Shown piece after piece: positions 25,268 through 34,232 of a stretch of 64,000 nt of DNA (position 1 is its first letter; the number at the start of each line of letters is the position of its first letter). The stretch spans positions 35,952 through 99,951 of the forward strand of contig CAIJPN010000113.1 in NCBI GenBank assembly GCA_903822545.1, given 5' to 3'. Position numbers and translations under genes: made by a program. The notes under the pieces are model-generated. The model was not told the DNA's origin and searched no databases. It was given only the letters and a program-made list of their open reading frames with translations. This stretch comes from an uncultured Anaerolineae bacterium (GTDB taxonomy: Bacteria; Chloroflexota; Anaerolineae; Anaerolineales; Villigracilaceae).

Positions 25268-26337
25268 TCAGCCTCGGCTTTCGTTGCAAGTGATGATCTT
25301 TTATTGGGGAAGCGAATGGTGAGGATTGTTCCTTCCCCGGAGGTGGAACGCAGGTTGAAAGTCCCGCCAGAGAGTGTTACCCGTTCTTTCATCCCTTGCA
25401 GGCCAAGACCTTTGTGGGTTACGTTTTCTGGATGAAAGCCCTGCCCGTTATCCTGCACCGTCAGGCAGATTTCGTCTTCATCTGCATTTAGAGATACCCA
25501 GGCCTGGCTGGCATCGGCATGCCGCGTGATGTTTGAGAGCGATTCTTGTAACACGCGGTATAGCGTTACGCTGATTGTGTCTGATACTTCGGGGATGGTT
25601 TCATCCGAGTCGAAGTTGGTGAACAGGCCTGTGCGCCGGGAAAAGTCGCTGCAATAGGCTTTCAGTGCGGGGGCTACTCCAAACGTATCGAGCAAGGGTG
25701 GGCGCAGGTCTTGGGCCAATAACCGCAGTTTGGCGAATGTTTGGGATGTTTCCACAACCAGGTCTTGCAGCGATTTTTTCAGGTCGCTCCTGTCATCGGG
25801 AATGTTATCACGAATGAATTGCAACTGGATTTGGTGGGCGGTTAGCGCCTGCCCAATATCATCGTGAATTTCCCGCGAGATGCGCAGCCGTTCTTCTTCC
25901 TGGGCTTCAATGACGCGTTCGGCCATCTCTTTGATGTGTTCGCGTTGTTCGAGCAGGGTGCGGTAACGGTTCAGGCGGGTGATGGTGCCCACGCGTGTAC
26001 GCAATTCCTGTGGGTCGAACGGTTTGGCGACGAAGTCGTCTGCTCCAGCGCGCAGGCCGCGCAGGCGTGAATCACGGTCATCGAGGGCGGTCAGCAGCAG
26101 GATGGGAACCTCCCTGAGGCGGGCATCTTCACGCATGTGGTGGCAAACTTTAAAACCATCCATTCCTGGCATCATTACATCCAACAAGATCAGGTCTGGG
26201 GTGATTTTGTTTGCCATTTGAATCGCTTCTGGGCCGTTTGTGGCGGCTTCAAGGATATATCCTTGCCCTTCGAGAATGGCTAATATGGTCTCACGGGCAC
26301 TCGGTTCGTCATCGACAACCAAAATAGTGCTATTCAT
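25264..26337 (-). CDS. Receiver-HisKA_3 sensor kinase (NarX/DesK type)
   Basis: The 357-aa soluble protein has a receiver at the N-terminus (ILVVDDEPSARE, LILLDVMMPGMDG, DDFVAKPFD). A dimerisation/phosphotransfer helix of the HisKA_3 class follows (EEERLRISREIHDDIGQALT, His in REIHDD). It ends with a HATPase_c domain (VQDNGQGFHPE, GLGLQGMKERV). This kinase class pairs with NarL-type regulators, matching the overlapping gene downstream. It also overlaps the 2301-aa kinase upstream by 4 nt, so all three form one coupled unit. The giant kinase could phosphorylate this receiver, making a multi-step relay. Confidence 0.93.
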   Translation of the reverse strand: MNSTILVVDDEPSARETILAILEGQGYILEAATNGPEAIQMANKITPDLILLDVMMPGMDGFKVCHHMREDARLREVPILLLTALDDRDSRLRGLRAGADDFVAKPFDPQELRTRVGTITRLNRYRTLLEQREHIKEMAERVIEAQEEERLRISREIHDDIGQALTAHQIQLQFIRDNIPDDRSDLKKSLQDLVVETSQTFAKLRLLAQDLRPPLLDTFGVAPALKAYCSDFSRRTGLFTNFDSDETIPEVSDTISVTLYRVLQESLSNITRHADASQAWVSLNADEDEICLTVQDNGQGFHPENVTHKGLGLQGMKERVTLSGGTFNLRSTSGEGTILTIRFPNKRSSLATKAEAE

Positions 26338-29300
26338 GCCGGGTCTCCTTCCGGGTTAAGCAGGCGTTGGATAACCTGTAATAATTCTTTTAAGTGGACT
26401 GGTTTGCTCAGGTATTCGTTCATGCCGGCGGCCAGGCAGCGTTCGCGGTCGCTTTGCATGGCCAGGGCTGTCAGGGCCACGATTGGGATGCGAGCCAACC
26501 GGGCATCGCTGCGGATGCGTTGTGTGGCTTCCAGCCCATCCATAACTGGCATTTGCACATCCATCATGATCAAATCGGGCAGCAAGCGCTTGGTAATTGC
26601 CAGGGCTTCCAGACCGTCTTTGGCCTGCACCACCTGGTAGCCGGCAGATTCCAGGTAATCGCCAACCACCATGGCAACGGTTTCGGTATCTTCAACCAGC
26701 AGGATGATTGGGCGGCTCTGCTCGGGTGCTGGGAGTTGGGGCACCGGGGTTTTGATTTCCTGGTGCGGGGTGGGGGCCACGCTGGGGTGAGTGCCGATCC
26801 AGGGCAGGGAAATGGTGAATCGGCTGCCCTTGCCTTGTTCGCTTTTGACGGCTACGCTGCCGCCGTGCAGCCGCGCCATTTGCGAGACGAGCGCCAGCCC
26901 CAGGCCGGTGCCCGACTGTTCGCGCGTCAGGCCTGCATCGAGCTGGGTAAATGGCTGGAACAAGCGCGGCAAGTCAATTGCCTTGATCCCGATGCCTTTA
27001 TCCCAAACAGTGATGAATACCTGCTCGCTATGGGTATCTCCGTGAACTTCAATGCCAAACTGCCCGCCCTCGGGGGTGAATTTGACAGCGTTGCTGAGCA
27101 GGTTAACCAGCATTTGCTTCAGGCGGCGTTCGTCGCCCATGATCAAATCAACCTTGTCATCATACTGGAATCTGACCTCTTGACGCTTTTTTAGGGCCAG
27201 TTCTTTGACCATGCGCATGCTGGTTTCACATACTGATTTTAAGTGCACTTTGTTAATATCAAGGGTGATTTTGCCAGCTTCGATTTTTGAAAGATCGAGA
27301 ATATCGTTGATCAGGTTCAACAGGTGTTGTCCACTTTCGTGGATGACCCTGATGTAGCGCAGTTGTTTGTCATTGAGCGGTCCGCTGATCTGCTCCCCCA
27401 GGCTTTCAGAGATGCCCAGGATGGCGTTGAGCGGGGTGCGTAATTCGTGGCTCATATTTGCCAGGAATTCATCTTTGAGACGCAGGGCGCGTTCCATCTC
27501 AGCGTTTGCCAGGCGCAGGGTTTCTTCGGCCTGTTTGTGAGCGGTGATGTCGCGGCTGGTGGTGAGTATGTGGGTGTTGCCATCAATTACCAGTGGGAAG
27601 ATGCGGCTTTCAATGCTGCGCTGGCGGCCATCGTTGAAGTTGAGCACATATTCCACCGGAGAGATATTCTCTGGTTTGATTTTGGCCTGGGTAATGGCTT
27701 TTTCCAGCCGGGCGATGGATTCTTCTCCCATTAACCCCAATTTTTGAATGGTCAACCCAATCACTTCTTTGCGCGGCATGTGGGTCAACTCTTCGTACGC
27801 ACGGTTGGCGCGGATGATATGACCAGCATCATCGAGCAGGGTCACTGCATCGGGAGATTCTTCAAACAGCAGCCGGTTTTGTTCCTCGCTCTGCCTGAGG
27901 GCCTGTTCGGCGCGTTTGCGCTGGGTGATGTCTCTTACCATGCTCTGGACGAGTTTGGGCAAGCGATTCTCATCGCGGATGAGGGACAGGTTGATCTCGG
28001 TTTCGATTTCCACACCGTCTTTGCGCCTGAATTTGCGCTCATAGGCCGGGATGTATTCGCCAGCCAGCAGTCGTTCCATGCGGTTGCCTGCATCTGAAAC
28101 TTCATTCCGGACAAGGTAATCAAAAGCCCGGTGTCCCATCATTTCTTCGGCAGAATAGCCCAGGAGTTCTTCACAGCGCGAGTTGACACGTGCCAGTTCG
28201 CCATCGGGGTTGATCAAGAAAATAGCATCATTGGCATTCTCAAACAAGGCGCGGTAAGTTTCTTCGCTTTCGCGCAGGGCTTGTTCTGCCTTTTTGCGTT
28301 CGGTGATATCTTGCAGGATGCCGATTGAGCCAACAGGCTTATTGCGCACATCCAGCACTTGCACTGAGATGTCTGACAGCCAGCGGATGCCACCATTTTT
28401 CTGCCTGATACGAAAATCGCTGCGCCAGATGGCATGCAAGGCATTGGGGTCACCGGAGCGCACCTTGTGGGTGGCTTCGTGGGTGGTTAACCAGCCCAAG
28501 TCACCGTGCATGGAGGTTTGCTCGATGATTGAATCGAATAGCCGGGGGCTCATTTCAGCCTGGTTATAGCCTGTGATTTTTTCGATGCCATCACCAATGA
28601 AAGTGTAAGCGTTGCTGGCATAATCCAGGGTATACGGCACGGCATCGGCTGCGATGATGGCTTTGCGGTAGCGCTCTTCGCTTTCGCGCAGGGTTTGTTC
28701 GGCCAGTTTGCTCTGGGTGATATCTTGTACGACACCGATGATATGCTCTGGTTTCCCGGCTGCATCGTAAAGGATGGCGCCGTGCGCCTGCACATAACCT
28801 GTTGAACCATCGTCACGCAAAACACGGTACTGTATCTGCGAGTGAGGGGCGCCGCTTGTGGTTAACTGGACAAAGTCGGCCAGGGTTGCGGCATCTTCAG
28901 GGTGGACGAAGCTGGTAAAGGATTCAAGATTTCCGTTGAAAGCTCCCGCTTTTACACCGTAAATCGTGTACATCTGATCATCCCAGATGATCTGTCCGGT
29001 TTTCATATTCCAATCCCATATGCCGAGTTCCGCGGCTTTGGTGGCCAGCTCCAGCCTGCGACGGATGGTTTCAATTTCGGCGGTGCGCTCACGCACACGG
29101 TTTTCCAATTCGGCTACCAGTTGGGCGTTGGAAAGTGCCGCTGAAACGCGGAAAGCCAGCGATTCTACAAAACGCAGGTGATCTTCGGTATGGGCATTGG
29201 GGTGGCTGCTGAAGATTTGCAGCAATCCGGCCACTTTTCCACCCGCCTTGAGCGGGACGATGATGGCTGATAGGGCGCAAATACCGTTTTCATCGGGTTC

Positions 29301-32300
29301 TTCAACGTAATCAGGCAGCAACAATGACTCGCCGCTGCAGATAACCTGGCTTTGCGTATCTGCTTCTGGTGCGCCAAGCGGGCGTTGGGGGATGTTCGCG
29401 ACATCCTGTATGCCAGATTCATTTTGCAGGTAAACGCAGCTGATTAGTTGGCTTTGCTCGTCGAATAACGAGATTCTCAAGTTGTCACAGGGTAGCGCGG
29501 CGGTGATGTAATAGTAGATAAGACGGTAAATCTCTTGCGGGTTGAGCGTTTCGCTCAAGGCGCGCCCGGCTTCAAGCAGCAGAGACATATCTTCGGTGCG
29601 TTCGCGCAGCGCTTCGATCAATTCCTGACGCTCTTTTTCGGCGTTTTTGCGTTCGGTGATATCTTGTTTGACGCCAATGAAGTGGGTGACCTTGTCCTGT
29701 TCGTTTAGCACGGGCGCGATGGTTTCTTCCTCGTAGTAGAGTGACCCATCTTTGCGTTTGTTAATCAACTCGTTTTTCCAGGTCCTGCCAGACAGGATGG
29801 TATCCCATAACTGGTTGTAGAAAAGTCGATCCTGTTTGCCAGAACTGACGATGCTGGTGCTTTTGCCAATGGCTTCGGCAGGGCTGTAGCCAGTCAGCTC
29901 TGTCCAGGCGGCATTTACCCATTCGATGATGCCATCGGTGTTGGTGATCATGATGGCGTTTGCGGCAGCTTGCAGGGCGGCTATCTGCACCTGGCTTTGT
30001 TCCTGGGCTTCCTTTCGCTCGGTGATATCTTCGAAGGTGGTGTAAACCTGGTAAGGGGTTTGTTCCCCAGGCCTGAATTGTGGAATAGCGTTGACATCGA
30101 TCCAGCAGTAAGAACTGTTTGCTGGGTTGAAGATGCCCATCAGGTCATGCGCGTGCTGACCCGAGCGTAGCGCGCGCATAGCCGGGTGTTCATCCCCTTT
30201 AAAATTTGTTCCATTCTCGTGGATGGCGTGCCAACGGCTATCTGTGGAGGTGCGCCCCTTCATCTGGTCGAGCGTCAGCCCCAGGATGCGTTCAGCAGCA
30301 GGGTTGGCGCTTAAGATGTGCCCATTAACATCCTGGTAAACCACCCCATGCAGCATGGTTTCAAACAATGTGCGATACTGCTCTTCGCGCAGCCGCAAGG
30401 TCTCTTCGGTGCGTTTGCGCATCACAATATCAAAAGTTTCATCTGCCAGCCGTTCCACCATCTCTAGATCACGAGAATCATATTGCTGGGGTTTGTTGCC
30501 AATACCCAACACGGCTACTACCAGGTTGTTCCGTTTGATTGGCACTGAAATCATGCGGGTGATTTTGACATGGCCTGCGGGCACACCCATTCGGCCTGGC
30601 AGGTTTTCATAATCATTGTAAACCTGGGACTGCCCGTAGCGTACACTATCTGCCCATACCCCGGCATTGGCAATTGGGTAGTGTTGGCCTTTTCCTTCCG
30701 CCTGGCACATCGTTTCCAGTGTGTTGGTAGACCAGGTTTGCAGCGAAATATTGGTCTGGTCATCATCCACAAAATGAAAGAAACCGATATTGCTGTTGGT
30801 TAATAGCTCGGCCTGGTCGATCGTGGTGCGCAGCAAGTTTTCCATGCTTATTTCTTGCTGGCTGAGGTTTGCCAGCCGAAGGCGTACTTCGGTGTAACGC
30901 TCTTCTTGCTTGCGCCTGGTGATGTCCCAGGCATTCATAATCAGTGTGTTAACGCTGCCATCCGCGTTTTTGAATGGATTCATACTCAAACGGAACCACA
31001 TCTGTTTTCCGTTGACCATGGTTTCAGCCTCATCAACCAGGTTGGTCTGGGTATCTATTACCTTTTGGATGGCGATTGCGTAGCGGGCAGCATATTCGAT
31101 CGGAAAGATATCATAGATTGTCTTACCGACAACTTGCGGATCGTCCCAAAGCTTGATTCCCTGGATATTGGCATATCTCACCCGGCCATCCCGATCCAGC
31201 ACGGCAATGGCGCCCTCAGAATTTTCTGCCAGTGAGCGATAGTTTTCCTCGCTAAATTTTAGCGCCAGGTCGGCCTGTTTGCGCTCGGTGACATCACGAT
31301 TATTGCCGCGTGTGCCCAAAAACTTTCCGTTTTCATCAAAAATTGGCTGACAGGCATGTTCAATCCAGCGATAAGAACCATCAGTGCGCCGGATGCGGAA
31401 TTCATGCCGCCCGGCGAACATGGTTTCATCCACAGTCTGGCGGTGATACATGTAGCCATCCAGATCCTCTGGATGTACGATTTTTTCGAGCAGGCTTGAA
31501 TCTTTCTGGAACTCATCACGGGTATAGCCGGTTATTTTTTCGCAGGATGGCGAAACATAGATGAATTCTTTTTCAGGGCTGAGCCAGAATTCCCAATCGG
31601 CAGTGTTATCTGCGACAATGTGATATTTTCTTTCGGCGTTGCGCAGGGCCGTCTCAGTTTCTTTTCGCTCGGTAATATCATACACCACCGAACCAATAAA
31701 GTAATTCTGCCCGGTCTCAATTGGGAATGACGAAGTCAGGATCGACTTGAACTCACCAGCAGCAGATACAATTTCCACTTCACTTACCCTGTTCAGGTAC
31801 GCATCCGTTTTATCTCCAAGCGCATTTTGAAGTCGATTACGCAAGATTTCAAGGCTGACCCTCTTGCGCGATGCGGGTGTCATTAACTGATACTGAATTT
31901 CCCAATATGGCGAATTGATAGCTTTTTGTTGGGGGATGCCGGTGATCTTCTCCTGGGCTTTATTCCATGTGACGATCATCCCGTTTTTGTTGATTATTAC
32001 AAAGCCATCGCGCGATTCCTCCACAAAGGTACGAAAGCGCGCCTGGCTTTCTTGCATGGCGAGTTCAGCCATCTTCCTTTCGCTGATATCGCGCCCACTG
32101 CCCGCAATTTGGAATGGCTTCCCATCAGAATCGCAAATAATGGTGAAGTTGTTCTCACTCCATGCCGCGCTTCCATCTTTCCTGTAAAACTCAAGTTCCA
32201 GCGTATATTTCAAGTGCGGGTTGGGGCCTTGCAGATTCTCAGGCAAAAACGCTTCCGCAATGAAAGCTTGCATTCTCAGGTGAGAAGCGGGTGTCATCTG

Positions 32301-33239
32301 CTTCTCTAGCGGGATTTCGTTTAGTTCATCTATGCTGAAGCCACGCTGCTGTGCAACCGATGGGCTGGCATACAAATATTTGAAATTTGTATCCATCAAC
32401 CAGACGGTTTCGCTCATATTTTCAGCCAGCAACCGGTAACGGCTCTCGCTTTCTCGAATTTTTTCTTCAGCAATTTTTTGTTCCGTAACATCCTCGGCGA
32501 TGCCAGTGATATGGATTACGTTACCCGCCCCATCAAAACCGGGAAAACTACGATCGCGAATCCAGCGCTTGCTGCCATCTGGGCGGGTGATGCGATATTC
32601 CATGCTGGTGGCTTCGCCACGCATCTGTTTTTCCAGTGTGGCAAACACCATTGGGCGATATGCTTCTTCAATCGCCATGACAAACGAATTTCTATCTGCA
32701 TATAGACTGCGTGTGGTGCGTCCCCATACCAGTTCATAAGCCGGACTGATATACAAAATCTTGCCTTTGATTGCATCAGTGATATAAAAAACTTCATTGA
32801 TTGAGTCCATCGCCTGCCGGAAACGTTCTTCACTGATGCGCAGGGCAGCCTGAGCCTGTGCACGCTCAATAGCATAAAAGATAGAGCGCACCGCCCAATC
32901 CCAACTGGCTTGCCCCTTGACGATATAATCTTGTGCCCCATTTTGTACGGCCTGTATTGCAACATTTTCATCGGCATTGCCTGAAAAAACGACAATCGGC
33001 AGGCCCGGATAGGTAGTTTTAATCTGTTGAAAAGTTTCCAGCCCCTTGCTGTCTGGCAGGTCAAGGTCAAGCAAGACAATATCGTAAGATTTTTCCTTCA
33101 GTTTTTCCTGCCCCAGGTGCAACCGTTCAACATGATCCAATTCAAAAGTTGCCAAAGGGCTGCGGTGCAGCGCATCAGCCAGGAGCATTGCATCAATTTT
33201 GCTATCTTCTATCTGTAAAGCGTGAATGACTTTATCCAT
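26334..33239 (-). CDS. Giant multi-PAS/GAF hybrid histidine kinase (2301 aa)
   Basis: Domain order: a receiver (ALQIEDSKIDAM, Asp in IVLLDLDLPDSKG); five PAS units (for example SEERFRQAMDSINEVFYITD and SEENYRSLAENSEGAIAVLD); a GAF; two PAS; a second GAF (after EALRERTEDMSLLLEAGRAL); four more PAS; HisKA (DEFLANMSHELRTPLNA); HATPase (LVNLLSNAVKFTPEGG, GTGLGLALV); and a C-terminal receiver (ILLVEDTETV, LIMMDVQMPVMDG, SKPVH). By eye that is 11 PAS and 2 GAF domains. No membrane segment is visible, so it is probably cytosolic and integrates several signals. It is the first gene of a three-gene coupled operon; its TGA overlaps the next ATG. The start is the ATG at 33239, and the 993 nt upstream hold no clear gene. 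Confidence 0.93.
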   Translation of the reverse strand: MDKVIHALQIEDSKIDAMLLADALHRSPLATFELDHVERLHLGQEKLKEKSYDIVLLDLDLPDSKGLETFQQIKTTYPGLPIVVFSGNADENVAIQAVQNGAQDYIVKGQASWDWAVRSIFYAIERAQAQAALRISEERFRQAMDSINEVFYITDAIKGKILYISPAYELVWGRTTRSLYADRNSFVMAIEEAYRPMVFATLEKQMRGEATSMEYRITRPDGSKRWIRDRSFPGFDGAGNVIHITGIAEDVTEQKIAEEKIRESESRYRLLAENMSETVWLMDTNFKYLYASPSVAQQRGFSIDELNEIPLEKQMTPASHLRMQAFIAEAFLPENLQGPNPHLKYTLELEFYRKDGSAAWSENNFTIICDSDGKPFQIAGSGRDISERKMAELAMQESQARFRTFVEESRDGFVIINKNGMIVTWNKAQEKITGIPQQKAINSPYWEIQYQLMTPASRKRVSLEILRNRLQNALGDKTDAYLNRVSEVEIVSAAGEFKSILTSSFPIETGQNYFIGSVVYDITERKETETALRNAERKYHIVADNTADWEFWLSPEKEFIYVSPSCEKITGYTRDEFQKDSSLLEKIVHPEDLDGYMYHRQTVDETMFAGRHEFRIRRTDGSYRWIEHACQPIFDENGKFLGTRGNNRDVTERKQADLALKFSEENYRSLAENSEGAIAVLDRDGRVRYANIQGIKLWDDPQVVGKTIYDIFPIEYAARYAIAIQKVIDTQTNLVDEAETMVNGKQMWFRLSMNPFKNADGSVNTLIMNAWDITRRKQEERYTEVRLRLANLSQQEISMENLLRTTIDQAELLTNSNIGFFHFVDDDQTNISLQTWSTNTLETMCQAEGKGQHYPIANAGVWADSVRYGQSQVYNDYENLPGRMGVPAGHVKITRMISVPIKRNNLVVAVLGIGNKPQQYDSRDLEMVERLADETFDIVMRKRTEETLRLREEQYRTLFETMLHGVVYQDVNGHILSANPAAERILGLTLDQMKGRTSTDSRWHAIHENGTNFKGDEHPAMRALRSGQHAHDLMGIFNPANSSYCWIDVNAIPQFRPGEQTPYQVYTTFEDITERKEAQEQSQVQIAALQAAANAIMITNTDGIIEWVNAAWTELTGYSPAEAIGKSTSIVSSGKQDRLFYNQLWDTILSGRTWKNELINKRKDGSLYYEEETIAPVLNEQDKVTHFIGVKQDITERKNAEKERQELIEALRERTEDMSLLLEAGRALSETLNPQEIYRLIYYYITAALPCDNLRISLFDEQSQLISCVYLQNESGIQDVANIPQRPLGAPEADTQSQVICSGESLLLPDYVEEPDENGICALSAIIVPLKAGGKVAGLLQIFSSHPNAHTEDHLRFVESLAFRVSAALSNAQLVAELENRVRERTAEIETIRRRLELATKAAELGIWDWNMKTGQIIWDDQMYTIYGVKAGAFNGNLESFTSFVHPEDAATLADFVQLTTSGAPHSQIQYRVLRDDGSTGYVQAHGAILYDAAGKPEHIIGVVQDITQSKLAEQTLRESEERYRKAIIAADAVPYTLDYASNAYTFIGDGIEKITGYNQAEMSPRLFDSIIEQTSMHGDLGWLTTHEATHKVRSGDPNALHAIWRSDFRIRQKNGGIRWLSDISVQVLDVRNKPVGSIGILQDITERKKAEQALRESEETYRALFENANDAIFLINPDGELARVNSRCEELLGYSAEEMMGHRAFDYLVRNEVSDAGNRMERLLAGEYIPAYERKFRRKDGVEIETEINLSLIRDENRLPKLVQSMVRDITQRKRAEQALRQSEEQNRLLFEESPDAVTLLDDAGHIIRANRAYEELTHMPRKEVIGLTIQKLGLMGEESIARLEKAITQAKIKPENISPVEYVLNFNDGRQRSIESRIFPLVIDGNTHILTTSRDITAHKQAEETLRLANAEMERALRLKDEFLANMSHELRTPLNAILGISESLGEQISGPLNDKQLRYIRVIHESGQHLLNLINDILDLSKIEAGKITLDINKVHLKSVCETSMRMVKELALKKRQEVRFQYDDKVDLIMGDERRLKQMLVNLLSNAVKFTPEGGQFGIEVHGDTHSEQVFITVWDKGIGIKAIDLPRLFQPFTQLDAGLTREQSGTGLGLALVSQMARLHGGSVAVKSEQGKGSRFTISLPWIGTHPSVAPTPHQEIKTPVPQLPAPEQSRPIILLVEDTETVAMVVGDYLESAGYQVVQAKDGLEALAITKRLLPDLIMMDVQMPVMDGLEATQRIRSDARLARIPIVALTALAMQSDRERCLAAGMNEYLSKPVHLKELLQVIQRLLNPEGDPA

Positions 33240-34232
33240 TCATTGCCTCCATCAACGCGCAACCAACACGATGATATTGCGTCCTGATGTATGGAACCAT
33301 ACGCTCATGTCTTAATATTTGGCGTGGAATGAATTGTACCTTTTTTTGAAGATGGGTATTTAAGCGTAAATACCCAGTTTGTTGCCCCAAACCGCCTCTG
33401 GCCTTAGCATTTCCCATTCTATCGAAAGCTTTCCTCTGGAGAGAAGTCATCATAAATTATTATACTTACTCTATTTTCACATGCAAACGAGTCAAAACAT
33501 ATAGGTAAATTCCCTACCTGTCTTTGCGTTTTTATAATGGGGCGGCCGGTTTTTCGCGGCTGTCAAAATCTATGAAAGTAGGGTTTCTCCTTGTTCTAAT
33601 GGGCGTTTTCCCCGCAAAAGGGAGAGACAAACCCACTAGGAAAACCAGCAAGATGATGCGAAAATATAGATGTTCAGATTGATTGGCGAACCCCAAAGGC
33701 AGCCCCCTCTTTCACAGGATATTCCTGGTTGTGTATGAAACTGTCATCGTAGCTCCATGGAAGACCGCAGTTTCTGCAATGGGCCTGACGCCGCAGCCCC
33801 ATCCCGCCCTGATTGTGCCTTTCGCCAAACAATCTCCTGCTCAGCCCGGCCTGCCGGTTGTCAGAATACCAACGACGCCCCCTCCTCGTAACATTTGTTT
33901 TGGCATCCTGGCAGGCTGCGGCTGAAGTAGCCTGTGAAAGTTAGCAGGCTATATGTTAGATAAAGTGCGCTGGGGTGGTGTCATCGATACCACCTTCGCC
34001 TGGAAACCACCGCCGGATTACATCGCAGCCGCCAGATATCATCTTTCACTGCACATCATCGCCCCGGCATTACGTTATCCCATCCACTCCAGCGCCTTTT
34101 TATCAGTTTGCAAAAGCACTCCCGCCGAGTGTGCCGATTTTGTCGACACCTTCTGCGGGAAATTCTTTTTTAGTGGCAGTATAAACAGTCCTGTCCAAAG
34201 CACCATTTGGTAGGCTCAAAAACAGGTAAGGC
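33240..34232. other. 993-nt intergenic region between two divergent giant kinases
   Basis: I see no convincing gene here; the two small plus-strand frames (33683-33925, 33953-34213) lack family features. Visible items are a perfect palindrome GGGTATTTA-AGCG-TAAATACCC (33354-33375), a -10-like TATAAT at 33533, a hairpin-rich stretch (33580-33634, GGGTTT...AAACCC arms with inner C/G tracts) and a 7-bp inverted repeat (33928-33951). It probably carries both kinase promoters and possibly an untranslated RNA. Confidence 0.5.
33354..33375. promoter_or_regulatory. Palindromic candidate operator GGGTATTTA-N4-TAAATACCC
   Basis: A perfect 9-bp inverted repeat lies ~115 nt upstream of the giant kinase gene. 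The 15-nt string AAGATGGGTATTTAA that overlaps its left half recurs exactly at 22053-22067, upstream of the HD-GYP gene. A shared regulator is possible. Confidence 0.4.

Noticed and set aside
33580..33634. c-di-GMP riboswitch near the HD-GYP and kinase genes
   Set aside because: The expected GEMM core and tetraloop-receptor pattern are not recognisable; only a generic hairpin is visible.
33683..34213. Two small plus-strand frames (80 and 86 codons) upstream of the 1190-aa kinase
   Set aside because: Both have irregular composition (Pro/Ser-rich or mixed), no clear start signal and no family text; not enough to call genes.
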